Source: Cryobacterium frigoriphilum
GTDB taxonomy: Bacteria > Actinomycetota > Actinomycetes > Actinomycetales > Microbacteriaceae
Direction of reading: 5' to 3'
DNA: 64,000 bases
Assembly: GCF_004403305.1 (NCBI RefSeq)
Contig: NZ_SOHE01000018.1
Location: forward strand, 1 to 64,000
Shown: one piece after another, positions 1 to 8,713 of the stretch
Layout: each line of letters opens with the position of its first letter
Position numbering within the stretch: the stretch's first letter is position 1
Translations under genes and position numbers: made by a program
The notes under the pieces: generated by a model
What the model was told of the DNA's origin: nothing
The model's database searches: none
Seen by the model: the letters and a program-made list of their open reading frames with translations, nothing else

Positions 1-906
1 GGCCGAGGCCGCCCGGGCCGAGGTCGTGCCGGCCAGCGCCGTCGAGCGGCCCGGGTCAAGGTTCACCGCGGCACCGGTGGCTGCGGCCGGGCCGCCGTCG
101 GCATCCCGGGTGGCGCCCGTGTCGGGGCCGGCTTCCGCGTCGCCGAACAGCAGCTCAGAGGCCTGGTCGTGCAGGGCATGAAACTCGGGCGTGCGCATCA
201 TCTCCGGATGCCGCGGTCGCGGCAGATCGATCTCGATCACCTGTTTCACCCGCCCGGGCCGCGCGCTCATCACGGCAACCTGGTCGGAGAGAAAGATCGC
301 CTCGGCGATGCCGTGGGTGACCATGAGCGTCGTCGCCGGTTTGTGCGTCCAGATGCGCAGCAGCTCGGTGTTGAGCCGCTGCCGGGTCATGTCGTCGAGC
401 GCTCCGAAGGGCTCATCGAGCAGCAGCACCGAGGGCTTCAGCACGAGCGAGCGAGCGATCGACACCCGCTGGCGCATGCCGCCGGACAGCTGCGCCGGTT
501 TCGCCTTTTCGAACCCGTCGAGGCCGACGAGATGAATGAGCTCGGTGACATAGGCCTCATCGACCGCCAGGCGCGCCACCTCGAACGGCAGCCTGATGTT
601 GCCACGCACGCTGCGCCAGGGCAGCAGCGCGGAATCCTGAAAGGCGATACCGAGCTGATGGTCCTTCTTCAACTCGGCTGGAGTCTTGCCGTCGACGAAG
701 GTCGTGCCGCTCGTCGCCGTCTCGAGCCCCGCCAGGATGCGCAGGATCGTCGACTTTCCACACCCCGACGGGCCGAGCAGCGACAGAAACGTCCCTTTGT
801 CGGTGTGCAGGGTCGCGTTCTCGAGTGCCACAACGGGCTTGCGCCCGACCGTGAAGACCTTGTGCAGGGCGCTGATGTGCAGCCCCGTGCTCGGCTCGGT
901 CACCAC
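1..906 (-). CDS. ABC transporter ATP-binding protein, NitT/TauT (SsuB/TauB) type, 3' end outside window
   Basis: Cytoplasmic ATPase that would power uptake of the ligand captured by the adjacent lipoprotein. Read leftwards from the GTG at 906 it shows Walker A (GPSGCGKST), the signature LSGGM, Walker B with LLLDEP and the H-loop (VTHG), in the order and spacing of SsuB/TauB proteins. After about residue 250 it becomes an Ala/Gly/Thr-rich tail that runs off the window, so the stop is not seen and the tail is longer than usual. It starts 9 bp after the binding-protein stop, so the two are co-transcribed. The permease is not in view. The purine-gene context suggests a purine-derived or ureide/amide substrate, but nothing in the ATPase itself shows this. 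Confidence 0.88.
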   Translation of the reverse strand, partial: MVTEPSTGLHISALHKVFTVGRKPVVALENATLHTDKGTFLSLLGPSGCGKSTILRILAGLETATSGTTFVDGKTPAELKKDHQLGIAFQDSALLPWRSVRGNIRLPFEVARLAVDEAYVTELIHLVGLDGFEKAKPAQLSGGMRQRVSIARSLVLKPSVLLLDEPFGALDDMTRQRLNTELLRIWTHKPATTLMVTHGIAEAIFLSDQVAVMSARPGRVKQVIEIDLPRPRHPEMMRTPEFHALHDQASELLFGDAEAGPDTGATRDADGGPAAATGAAVNLDPGRSTALAGTTSARAASA

Positions 907-915
907 AACCAGAGC

Positions 916-2010
916 CTAGTTCGCGTAGTCGAGCAGTTCGGGATTCTGCGCATAGACCTCGTCGAGCAGCGTGAGGTCGAAGAGCTGGTCGGCCGTCACC
1001 GTGATTCCGGCGGCCGCGAGGGTCGCGATGCTCTGGCCCTGCAGCTCGGAACTGATCGTGAACAGGCCGTTCTCGGCGGTCTCGTCACTCACGACGAGGT
1101 CGGCCGCCTGGATCTGGGCCTGCAGGGTCTCCTTCTCGATGGTCAGGCCGAATTCGCTGCCGTAGCCTTCGACGACGAGTGCCGCGGCCATGTCGGTGTC
1201 CTTCAGCGCGTCTGTCCAGCCGCGGATCTCGGCCACGAGCAGCGCTTTGAGCTTCTCGCGGTCGTTTTCGAGGGCTTCGTCGGTCACCGTGAAGGTCTCG
1301 GCGACAAACGGCAGGCCATTGTCGGCCAGCGGCAGGTTGACCGGATTCAGGCCCATGAGGTCGGCATCGATCGACTCATTCGTGACATAGGCGAACCAGC
1401 CGTCGACCTCCCCGTTGAACAGCGGGGTCGGATCGTATTCCACCGGCAGGGTCGTCACCTCGTCTTCGTCGATCTCGTTGACCTTGAGAAAGGCCTCCCA
1501 GAGGTTGAGGTTGCTGGCCTGCACGCCGATCGTCTTGCCCGTGAGGTCGTCGATCGTGGCGATATTGCCGTTGTCCTCGAGCGACAGAATCGAGAACGGG
1601 TTCTTCTGGTAGGTCGCCCCAATGATCTTGAGCGGGGCGCCCTCGTTCGCGATGACGGTGCCCGTCGAAATGGCGTTGCCGATTCCAATGTCGACCGTTC
1701 CCGAGATGACGGTCGCTTCGACGGATGAGGGCGGTCCGGCCACCAGATCGACCGAGTCGAACCCGGCGTCGGTGAAATAGCCCGCACTCTCGGCGACGAT
1801 TTCGCCCATGAACTCCGCGTTTTTGATCCAGGACAGCTGGATGCTGGCGGCGCCGAAGCCGTCGGCCGCGGCATCCGCTGCCCCGGAATCGGGTTCGGTG
1901 GCGGCACAGGCGCTGAGCACGACGGACATCAGCAGGGCGGCAGCCACCGTCTTCACGGTGCGACGAACGGGGTGAACGGCCAAGCGTTCGGATCCTCGGG
2001 GCTGGGTCAT
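916..2010 (-). CDS. ABC transporter substrate-binding lipoprotein, NMT1/THI5-like (NitT/TauT family)
   Basis: Extracytoplasmic solute-binding protein of 364 residues. The chosen ATG (2010) gives a basic N-terminus, a hydrophobic stretch and the lipobox LSAC, so it should be a membrane-anchored lipoprotein. The mature part has the NMT1/SsuA pattern: an early QLSWIKNAEFMG-type motif, then GTVDIGIGNA and the TGKTIGVQ segment. It is divergent from allantoinase across about 300 bp and is followed directly by its ATPase gene. Relatives bind nitrate, sulfonates, pyrimidine precursors or hydantoin-like compounds; the context favours a purine-breakdown product such as allantoin, by inference only. Confidence 0.85.
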   Translation of the reverse strand: MTQPRGSERLAVHPVRRTVKTVAAALLMSVVLSACAATEPDSGAADAAADGFGAASIQLSWIKNAEFMGEIVAESAGYFTDAGFDSVDLVAGPPSSVEATVISGTVDIGIGNAISTGTVIANEGAPLKIIGATYQKNPFSILSLEDNGNIATIDDLTGKTIGVQASNLNLWEAFLKVNEIDEDEVTTLPVEYDPTPLFNGEVDGWFAYVTNESIDADLMGLNPVNLPLADNGLPFVAETFTVTDEALENDREKLKALLVAEIRGWTDALKDTDMAAALVVEGYGSEFGLTIEKETLQAQIQAADLVVSDETAENGLFTISSELQGQSIATLAAAGITVTADQLFDLTLLDEVYAQNPELLDYAN

Positions 2011-2175
2011 GGGGGCCTCTCGGTGCGGGCGGGCCGGCTGCTGCGCCGGCGGGCGACAAAACCGGGCGCGGAACGCGTCTGGTTGACCCGACGGTAGGCC
2101 CGCCGTGTGTCGCTTCGACACCGGGGATGCGTCGCTCAGGTTACCGATCGACACCGGATGCGACGATCGCATTTC

Positions 2176-2194
2176 GTGTGTCACACATGTTTCA
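2176..2194. promoter_or_regulatory. Candidate regulator site in the transporter/allantoinase divergent promoter
   Basis: The divergent intergenic region holds an 11-bp palindrome GTGTGTCACAC (2176-2186) followed at once by TGTTTCA (2188-2194). TGTTTCA is identical to the half-site of the perfect palindrome upstream of the pucG-allC-rpiR operon (12190-12205), so the RpiR regulator may act at both places. Binding is inferred from sequence identity only. Confidence 0.35.
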
Positions 2195-2268
2195 GAACCG
2201 CCCGATACCGACCCACAAATTTCAGTACAGTCGGTCTCACGGCCCGTGTCGGGGCCGGTCAGCCCGCT

Positions 2269-2304
2269 ATTCGCCCGACTTATTCGCCCGACCATTCGCC
2301 CGAC
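2269..2304 (+). repeat. Three direct copies of ATTCGCCCGAC just before the allB ribosome binding site
   Basis: The 11-mer ATTCGCCCGAC occurs at 2269-2279, 2282-2292 and 2294-2304, ending two bases before the Shine-Dalgarno AAAGGAG of allB. It lies in the probable 5' leader. It may be a replication-slippage product or a leader regulatory element; no stem-loop is obvious. Confidence 0.8.
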
Positions 2305-2316
2305 CAAAGGAGCACG

Positions 2317-3666
2317 ATGTCAGCCACCTTCGACCTCGTGATTCGCAGCCAGCGCGTGCTCGTGGGCGCCGAATTCGTGCCGGCCGCGGTCGCCGTGCGG
2401 GGCGGCCGGATCGTGGCGATCGAGCCCCTCGACACCGCCCTTGCTGCGCGGCACGAGGTGCTGCTGCCGCACGACCAGATGCTCGTTCCCGGCCTCGTCG
2501 ACACCCACGTGCACGTCAACGAACCCGGCCGCACCGACTGGGAGGGCTTCGCGAGCGCGACCCTCGCGGCGGCCGCCGGCGGCGTGACCACGATCATCGA
2601 TATGCCCCTCAACAGCCTGCCGCCGACCTGTACGGTGAGCGCGCTGGAACAAAAGCGGCGGGTGGCCGGGCCGAAGGCATCCGTCGACGTGGGCTTCTGG
2701 GGCGGGGCGATTCCGGGCAACCTCGGCAGCCTGCGCGAGCTGCACGACGCCGGAGTGTTCGGGTTCAAGGCCTTTCTGTCGCCCTCGGGCGTGCCCGAGT
2801 TCGAGCACCTGTCGCTCGACCAGCTCGAGGCGGCGGCCACCGAGATCGCCGCCTTCGACGGTCTGCTGCTCGTGCACGCCGAAGATCCGGAGGTGCTGGC
2901 GGGCGCCGTCAACGGCGGCGGAGACGCCTACCGCGATTTTGTCGCCAGCCGCCCCGACCGCAGCGAAACGGATGCCGTGGGCCACGTCATCGAGGCCGTG
3001 CGCCGCACCGGGGTGCGCGCCCATATTCTGCACCTGTCCTCCGCTGCCCCGCTGCCCGCCCTGGCGGCGGCCCGCGCCGAGGGACTGCCGATCACCGTGG
3101 AAACCTGCCCGCACTACCTGTTCTTCAGCGCGGAGCAGATCAGCGACGGCGCAACGGCCTTCAAATGCTGTCCGCCTATTCGCGACTCTGCCAACCGTGA
3201 CCTGCTCTGGCAGGGCCTCGAGTCGGGCGTGATCGACTGCATCGCCTCGGACCACTCGCCCTCGACGCGCGCCCTGAAGCTCGGCCACGGCGGCGACTTC
3301 GGCCTGGCCTGGGGCGGAATCTCGGGCCTGCAGCTGAGCCTCGCCGCCGTCTGCACCGCCGCGGCCAGCCGCGGCATCGGCCTCGAGCGGGTGCTCGGCT
3401 GGATGAGCGGCGCCACCGCCGCTCTCGCCCGACTGCCCGGCAAGGGCCGCATCGCTCTCGGAGCGGATGCCGACCTGGTCGCCTTCGCCCCCGCCGAGTC
3501 TTTCACGGTCGACGCGAGCCAACTTCGGCACAAGAACCCGATCAGCGCCTTCGACGGCACCACCCTCACGGGCCGGGTGCAGCGCACCTGGCTGGGCGGG
3601 GCATCCGTCTACGCGGTCGACGACGGCATCGCCGGCGTTCCGCTCGGGGTGCTGCGCCGACCCTGA
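2317..3666 (+). CDS. allB: Allantoinase
   Basis: Amidohydrolase of 449 residues that opens the hydantoin ring of allantoin to give allantoate. The ATG at 2317 follows AAAGGAG at a 4-nt spacing. The metal-site motif DTHVHVNEPGRTDWEGF gives His64 and His66, Lys151 in FKAFLSPSG is the expected carboxylated bridging lysine, and later HAEDP, HILHLSSA, ETCPHYLFF and DHSPS complete the site. The Asn-Glu-Pro-Gly-Arg motif is diagnostic of allantoinase against dihydroorotase and hydantoinase. It heads a rightward run with urate oxidase (38 bp on) and guanine deaminase. Confidence 0.95.
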   Translation: MSATFDLVIRSQRVLVGAEFVPAAVAVRGGRIVAIEPLDTALAARHEVLLPHDQMLVPGLVDTHVHVNEPGRTDWEGFASATLAAAAGGVTTIIDMPLNSLPPTCTVSALEQKRRVAGPKASVDVGFWGGAIPGNLGSLRELHDAGVFGFKAFLSPSGVPEFEHLSLDQLEAAATEIAAFDGLLLVHAEDPEVLAGAVNGGGDAYRDFVASRPDRSETDAVGHVIEAVRRTGVRAHILHLSSAAPLPALAAARAEGLPITVETCPHYLFFSAEQISDGATAFKCCPPIRDSANRDLLWQGLESGVIDCIASDHSPSTRALKLGHGGDFGLAWGGISGLQLSLAAVCTAAASRGIGLERVLGWMSGATAALARLPGKGRIALGADADLVAFAPAESFTVDASQLRHKNPISAFDGTTLTGRVQRTWLGGASVYAVDDGIAGVPLGVLRRP

Positions 3667-3704
3667 TACTTTCCATCCGCACCAGCGCAACTGAAGGAGT
3701 TTCC

Positions 3705-4610
3705 ATGGCGATCGTTCTCGGCCCCAACCGCTACGGCAAAGCGGAAAACCGCATCGTGCGCATCTACCGCGACTCGCCGCGGCACGAGATTCACGACATC
3801 AGCGTGTCGACGGCGCTGCGCGGGGATTTCGCCGCGGCGCACCTCGCCGGGGACCAGTCTCAGGTGCTGCCGACCGACACGCAGAAGCAGACCGCGTACT
3901 CGTTCGCGAAGGAGAAAGGGCTGCTGTCGATCGAGAGCTACGGCCTCGACCTCGCCGGGCACTTCGTCGACCACATCAAACCGGTGCAGACCGCGCGCAT
4001 CGAGATCGAAGAGTTCGCCTGGCAACGCGTGGTGATCGACGGCGCCGAGCACGACCACACCTGGGTGCGGCGCGGGCAGGAGGTGCGCACGGCCGCGATC
4101 ACGGTCGACGGCACCGGGCAGGGTCAGTGAACCTGGGTCGTCGGCGGACTGAAAGACCTGATCATTTTGAAATCCACCGGGTCGGAGTTCACCGGGTTCA
4201 TGCACGACGAGTACACGCTGCTGGAGCCCACCGGGGACCGGGTGATGGCCACCTCGCTCCAAGCGGGCTGGCGCTTCTCGACGACAGAGGTGGACTGGGA
4301 GGCGGCGTATGCCCAGATCAAGCAGATTCTGGTACGCCAGTTCGCCCTCGTGCACTCCCTCGCCCTGCAGCAGACGCTGTACGAGATGGGCAAGGCCGTG
4401 CTCGAGGCCTGCCCGTTCATCGCGGAGATCCGGCTGTCGGCGCCGAACAAGCATCACTTTCTCTACGACCTGGCGCCGTTCGGGGTGACGAACACGAACG
4501 AGGTGTTCCACGCGGCCGACCGGCCTTACGGGCTGATCCAGGCCACGGTGCTGCACGACGACGCAGCGGATGCCGGCCCGGCGTGGGACTCGTACACCGG
4601 GCTCGTGTGA
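3705..4610 (+). pseudogene. uox: Urate oxidase (uricase) interrupted by one in-frame TGA
   Basis: Uricase oxidises urate to 5-hydroxyisourate. The ATG at 3705 follows GAAGGAG. Codons 1-141 encode a normal N-terminal half including LPTDTQKQTAYSFAKE. Codon 142 (4128-4130) is TGA, and the same frame then continues through GGLKDLIILKSTGSEF, HHFLYDL and FGVTNTNEVF to a TGA at 4608-4610. The total of 302 codons is the usual uricase length, with no frameshift and no other stop. The in-frame TTG (4167) and later ATG (4200) lie well inside the coding sequence and have no good ribosome site. The stop falls in the variable loop before the second T-fold domain. It may be a recent nonsense mutation, a sequencing error, readthrough, or a split protein. 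Confidence 0.85.
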
Positions 4611-4672
4611 CGGGTGCTGTGACGGGGTGCCGCGGCGAGACGCTACACACAGCGGATATGGCAAAATAGGGG

Positions 4673-6175
4673 GTGACTTCTTCTGCAGAAGCCGGGCCCG
4701 GTGCCTCCGTCGCCGCCCCCGGCACCACGTCCAGCAGCCGCGCGCACGTCTACCGCGGCCACGTCTTTCACGTTGCCGGAGCGCCCACCGTGCAGCAGGC
4801 CCGCGACCACCTCGTGTCGCTGCCAGACGGTGCCCTCGTCACGGGCCCGACCGGCACCATCGCCTGGGTCGGAGACTTCGCCGCCCTGCCGCCCGAGTTC
4901 GCGCAGCTTCCGGTGACCATGGCCGGATTCATCGTGCCGGGATTCGTCGACACCCACCTGCACTTTGCGCAGACCTACGCGACGGATGCCTACGGCGGCG
5001 GCCAACTGCTCGAATGGCTCGAGACCTGCATTTTTCCGGCCGAAGCCCGATTGGCCGACCCTGACTTCGCGGCGCAGGTCGCCCGGGACTTCACCCGCGC
5101 TCGCATTGCCGCCGGCACGACGAGCGCGCTCGTCTTCGGCTCGGCCTTCGCCCACGCGCAGGACTCACTGTTTGAGGAGACCCGCCGGGCCGGCCTGCGC
5201 GTGGTGAGCGGCCGCGGAATCCAGACGGTCGGCTCGCCCGCCGCTCAGACGCTGCTGACGAGCGAGGCCGACGCGCTGCGCCTGGCCGAGCAGGAGATCG
5301 CCCGCTGGCACGCCGTCGACACCGGCGACCCGACGACGGCGCTGCTGCAGGTCGCCCTCGTGCCCCGCTTCAGCCTGTCGGTGACGCCCGAGACGCTCGC
5401 CGGGCTGGGCGCGCTGTACGAGCGGGTTCGGGCCCAGGGGGTGTACTTTCACAGTCACCTCAACGAGAACAATCGGCCGGTCACCGGTGAGATCGACGCC
5501 GTGAAAGCGGTCTATGGAGTCGAGACGTATCTCGACACCTACGACGGCCTGTTTCTGCCCGGGTCGACGCGCGGCGGGGCGAGCCTGCTGGGGCGGCGCA
5601 GCATTCTGGCGCACGCGGTGCACTGCACCGACGGTGAACTCGGCCGACTCGCCGAGACCGAGTCGTCGATCGCGCACTGCCCGACCTCGCAGCAGTTTCT
5701 GGGCTCGGGAACGATGCCGTGGCTGCGCACGATCGCCGCGGGCGTGACCGTGGCCATCGGCACGGATGTCGGCGCCGGCGACGAATGGCTCGTCGCGCGG
5801 GTACTCAACGACGCCTATAAGACCCACCTGTCCGAGCCCGGTGAGGCGGGCGTCGCCCTCGACCCGGCCGCGCTGCTCTTCACCGGCACCCTGGCCGGCG
5901 CGCGCGCCCTCGATATGGAGGCGCGGTACGGCAACTTCGACCTCGGCAAGGATGCCGACTTTCTGCTCATCGACCCCGAGCTGTGGCAACCGCTGTCCCG
6001 GGTGGTGGATCACGGCATCCGCTCGCCCGCTGCTGCCGGGGTGGCTGCTGAAGCGGATGCCCCCACCCTGGCGGAGCAGACCCTGTTCGCGCTGCTGATG
6101 GGGCTGCGCGAACCGGCTATCACCGGCGTCTACGTGCAGGGGCGCCGCGTGCAGGAGCCCGCCGCCGGGCTGTGA
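4673..6175 (+). CDS. guaD: Guanine deaminase (amidohydrolase superfamily)
   Basis: Hydrolytic deaminase of about 500 residues converting guanine to xanthine and ammonia. The Zn-binding DTHLHFAQT, the GuaD-like LLEWLETCIFPAE, the ALVFGSAF segment, HSHLNEN, ILAHAVH, HCPTSQQFLGSG and the metal Asp in GTDVGAG occur in family order. Start choice is uncertain: the GTG at 4673 has only a too-close AGGGGG in front, and an AAAATA-like sequence some 6 nt upstream would suit a leaderless transcript. It lies 62 bp after uricase on the same strand. It feeds xanthine into the pathway; xanthine dehydrogenase is not in the window. Confidence 0.85.
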   Translation: MTSSAEAGPGASVAAPGTTSSSRAHVYRGHVFHVAGAPTVQQARDHLVSLPDGALVTGPTGTIAWVGDFAALPPEFAQLPVTMAGFIVPGFVDTHLHFAQTYATDAYGGGQLLEWLETCIFPAEARLADPDFAAQVARDFTRARIAAGTTSALVFGSAFAHAQDSLFEETRRAGLRVVSGRGIQTVGSPAAQTLLTSEADALRLAEQEIARWHAVDTGDPTTALLQVALVPRFSLSVTPETLAGLGALYERVRAQGVYFHSHLNENNRPVTGEIDAVKAVYGVETYLDTYDGLFLPGSTRGGASLLGRRSILAHAVHCTDGELGRLAETESSIAHCPTSQQFLGSGTMPWLRTIAAGVTVAIGTDVGAGDEWLVARVLNDAYKTHLSEPGEAGVALDPAALLFTGTLAGARALDMEARYGNFDLGKDADFLLIDPELWQPLSRVVDHGIRSPAAAGVAAEADAPTLAEQTLFALLMGLREPAITGVYVQGRRVQEPAAGL

Positions 6176-6331
6176 GCCGGCGCCTCCCCAGCCGCTGATG
6201 GGGCGTTCTGTGCATGCTGACCGCCGGTTCCGTCAGGCGGCGCCCGCGTCGTCGACGACCCGATCACCGTTGCACTCGCACCGGCAGATCTCGCCGCAGG
6301 CGAGCGTGCTTCGGCATTACTGCTCCCTCCG

Positions 6332-7228
6332 CTAATCCGCCACAGCTTCGCGGATCTCGGCCCAAGGATCTTCGGGGAGCTCGACGTTGATGAAATCAAC
6401 CCCAAGCGGCACTAGTGCAAGGCAATAGTCGGTGCGGGCAAGGCCGACCACCGACGAAAGAAAATCGTAGGACGGGCCTCGCGCACACCGTCGTGCCCAC
6501 CAAGGAGCCGAGTTAAACATCTCAATATTGCCCTCGCAGCGATCATCGGCCTCTCGCACCGCCGCAAGAATCGTACTCACAAGCGCGTCCGCAGGAGCGG
6601 ACGAAAAAACTACTTCGGTCAGGCTCGCATCTTCGGACAGACACCCCACGCGCGGAACCATCGCAAAACCAAATCCGATATTGGCGGCGGCCTCGACTAC
6701 GCGCTCTAATCCGACCCGCGCGTCGACAACGCGGTTCGCCGTCTCGCCTCGAAACGTCTCATCGTCATCGACCAAGAGGTCTCTGATGAGAGTACAGGCG
6801 CCCTGCGAGGTGCGGATCTTTCTTGGCCGGGGCGAGGAACCGAATGGGGAGAGGTAGCTCCAGGTCGCGAATTCAAGGGTAACGGATCGATGGCCGATTC
6901 CACGCCTTCGCCAGCCGTGCTTCCAGGCGAGCCACGGCTCGGTATCGAACCAATGGCCCTCAGCGAACACCGTTGACTGGGCGTCGAGCCAATCGACCTT
7001 CCACCCCCGAAGCTTGGCGATCGTCCCGGCTCTGGTCAGGTTCTCCTCGAATTCATGCGCACCCGGTATCTCCAGGCCGGGCTCGAACCACCAGGTAAGG
7101 CTCCACAGTTCGTCGAAATTCTCTTCACCGCGGTCGATGATGCTTTGGACACTGCGCTCGTTGACGCCGGAAACGTACCGTCCACGGGCATTGCCTTCGT
7201 GGCAAAATCCGAGAGGAGTCACGGTCAT
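6332..7228 (-). CDS. Hypothetical protein, lower-GC cargo-like gene
   Basis: Protein of 298 residues that I do not recognise. The ATG at 7228 is preceded by AAGGGG at good spacing. It is acidic, rich in Trp and aromatic residues, with no signal peptide or membrane segment, and shows no catalytic motif I can name. Codon choice is less GC-biased than in the neighbouring purine genes. It lies alone on its strand between two convergent purine genes and next to a transposase remnant, which suggests horizontal arrival. The ending EDPWAEIREAVAD looks like a normal C-terminus. Confidence 0.6.
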   Translation of the reverse strand: MTVTPLGFCHEGNARGRYVSGVNERSVQSIIDRGEENFDELWSLTWWFEPGLEIPGAHEFEENLTRAGTIAKLRGWKVDWLDAQSTVFAEGHWFDTEPWLAWKHGWRRRGIGHRSVTLEFATWSYLSPFGSSPRPRKIRTSQGACTLIRDLLVDDDETFRGETANRVVDARVGLERVVEAAANIGFGFAMVPRVGCLSEDASLTEVVFSSAPADALVSTILAAVREADDRCEGNIEMFNSAPWWARRCARGPSYDFLSSVVGLARTDYCLALVPLGVDFINVELPEDPWAEIREAVAD

Positions 7229-7385
7229 CTGCGCCCCTTATTCGAGTCCTTCACTATTTTCCCCACCATCAGCGCCCACACCAAGTCCACACGTAGCCCC
7301 AAAATGGGGCATCTCAAGCCCGGCGGAGCCAGGCCGCATAAGCCTGCGCGAAACCGTTGGCGGGGCCAAAGACACCGGGTTCTGA

Positions 7386-7500
7386 TTGGCGGGCCGGCGC
7401 TTGGTCTCCATTGATGGGACGATTCTGGATCTTGCCGACAGCACTTCGAATACGGAGTTCTTCGGTCGCCCGTCGGTGAGTCGCGGGGGGCAATTTTCCA
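7386..7500 (+). pseudogene. IS4-family transposase remnant
   Basis: A short stretch reads RRLVSIDGTILDLADS, then NTEFFGRPSVSRG. This matches the IS4-type transposase pattern in which a Val-Asp-Gly-Thr segment carrying the first catalytic Asp is followed by a Phe-Gly-Arg-Pro segment. Nothing before or after it in frame continues the transposase; the reading meets unrelated sequence and a stop by 7586. The catalytic domain is otherwise absent, so this is a decayed fragment. The rest of 7229-7631 shows no gene. Confidence 0.65.
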
Positions 7501-7631
7501 AACGTTTCCACCGCGCGCACTGGCCACAACCCTGCCACGAACCAGAAATCACTATACAAATGCTTACTGAGCGGTATCGGAGTTGAGGGCGTTCTGTGAC
7601 ACTTGGCGAGAAGGCGGCGCCGGCGCCGGCG

Positions 7632-8012
7632 TCAGCTGCCGCGGTAGGTCGAGTACGCGAACGGGCTGAGCAGTAGGGGCACGTGCACGTGATCGTGGCC
7701 CGGTGTCGCGTGCAGTTCGATCGACACGACGACCTCCGGGTAGAACGTGGGCGTGGCCGTGCGGGCGAAATACTCGCCGGTGTCGAAGACGACGCGGTAG
7801 CGGCCGGGGGGAAGGGTTGCCGGACCGAGGGATGCGAGGCGACCGTCGGCATCCGTCGCCCCGCGACCGATCTGGTTCCAGTCGAGGCCGCTGAGCTGTT
7901 GCAGTTCGACCGGCACGCCGACCGCCGGGCGTCCGGTGACCGCGTCGAGCACGTGAGTCGTGATGGCACTGCGCACGGGGCCGGGAGCGGGGGCGGGGGC
8001 GGGGGTGTTCAA
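7632..8012 (-). CDS. uraH: 5-hydroxyisourate hydrolase (transthyretin-like)
   Basis: Small enzyme of 126 residues hydrolysing 5-hydroxyisourate, the uricase product, to OHCU. It has the N-terminal THVLDAVTGRPA with the active-site His, the central Arg region, FFPEV-like FYPEVVV, the HVHVPLLLSPFAYSTYRGS ending and the diagnostic C-terminal Tyr-Arg-Gly-Ser. The first dozen residues are a Pro/Ala repeat (APAPAPAPG) outside the fold. The ATG overlaps the uraD stop by 4 bp, so translation is coupled. No signal peptide, so it is cytoplasmic. Confidence 0.95.
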   Translation of the reverse strand: MNTPAPAPAPGPVRSAITTHVLDAVTGRPAVGVPVELQQLSGLDWNQIGRGATDADGRLASLGPATLPPGRYRVVFDTGEYFARTATPTFYPEVVVSIELHATPGHDHVHVPLLLSPFAYSTYRGS

Positions 8013-8512
8013 TCGGCCCGCCCGGCGAGGGCTTCGAGGCGCAACAGGGCGATATCACGCAGCTCCTGGCCCACAATCTCGGCCTCCTCATCGTCGGGCA
8101 ACTGCAGGCGACGCAGCAACTCGGCGAGGATCTGGGCGCGAGTGCGTCCCGCCGCGCGAATGAGAAAGACCCGGCCGAAGCGCGCTTCATAGGCACGATT
8201 ACCGTCGGCAACGGCCAGCGCGAGGGTCTCATCGCCGGCGTCGGCGGAGTCCTGCTCGGCGGCGGAGAAGCGGCGGGCCTGTTCGGGGGCGGTCACCGGC
8301 ACTTCACCGATGCGCGGATGCTCCGAGAGGGCCTCGTCGACCTCGCTGCGGCTGAGCGACAGGGCCGCGTCGCGGGCGACATCGAGCAGGTCGGCGGTCG
8401 AGGCGTACGGAGCGTGCGCGGCGACGGCGTCGATCCAGCGGGGCACGGCGAGGCAGGCGTGCAGCGGCTCGCGCAGCTGGTTCGGCGAGAGGGTGAGGAG
8501 GGACGGGGACAT
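8009..8512 (-). CDS. uraD: OHCU decarboxylase (2-oxo-4-hydroxy-4-carboxy-5-ureidoimidazoline decarboxylase)
   Basis: Protein of 167 residues that decarboxylates OHCU to (S)-allantoin. The family core is present: W-I-D near residue 27, SEHPRIG with the catalytic His, the EQ segment, N-xx-YE-x-(K/R)FG-x-x-F as NRAYEARFGRVFLI, then RL-xx-EE-xx-E near the C-terminus. It directly precedes uraH with a 4-bp overlap, the usual two-step pairing. About 200 bp separate it from the upstream rpiR gene, so it may have its own promoter. Confidence 0.94.
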   Translation of the reverse strand: MSPSLLTLSPNQLREPLHACLAVPRWIDAVAAHAPYASTADLLDVARDAALSLSRSEVDEALSEHPRIGEVPVTAPEQARRFSAAEQDSADAGDETLALAVADGNRAYEARFGRVFLIRAAGRTRAQILAELLRRLQLPDDEEAEIVGQELRDIALLRLEALAGRAD

Positions 8513-8611
8513 ACCGTCAGCTTAGGGCGCGCGCCGCCCGCCCCCACCCGCGCCGCCCGCCGCCCCGGGCTTGCGGTCGCGGTCGGAACGCGAGAGCCCG
8601 TGATCTGCGGC

Positions 8612-8677
8612 GAGCGCCCCCGATCTGGGTGACCGCTACGGTAACGGGCGTAGCGCCTACCCACATCGGGCGCGCTC
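8612..8677. terminator. Long imperfect inverted repeat after the pucG-allC-rpiR operon
   Basis: Two 29-nt arms (8612-8640 and 8649-8677) match at 24 positions around an 8-nt loop. The outer part begins GAGCGC and the inner part ends GCTACG/CGTAGC. It lies downstream of rpiR and upstream of uraD on the minus strand. No T-tract follows, so terminator function is inferred from position and stem length. Confidence 0.55.
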
Positions 8678-8713
8678 CCGGTCGACCGGAGGTGAACTCG
8701 ACAAGCCCTGCCG

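Larger units (their letters stand above)
6201..7598. mobile_element. Probable inserted segment flanked by a 12-bp direct repeat
   Basis: GGGCGTTCTGTG occurs at 6201-6212 and again at 7587-7598. Between the copies lie an unrecognised gene (6332-7228) and an IS4-type transposase fragment (about 7386-7500), both visibly richer in A+T than the surrounding purine genes. The segment sits exactly at the convergent junction of guanine deaminase and HIU hydrolase. A 12-bp duplication is in the range reported for IS4-group elements. No terminal inverted repeats were found, so the boundaries are a hypothesis. Confidence 0.45.

Noticed and set aside
169-1728. A 519-codon plus-strand frame antisense to the ABC transporter genes
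   Set aside because: Arg/His/Gly-rich composition, no motifs, and complete overlap with clear ATPase and binding-protein genes on the other strand.
4127-4669. A separate plus-strand gene overlapping the second half of uricase
   Set aside because: It is in another frame, Arg-rich and motif-free, while the uricase frame keeps family motifs throughout.
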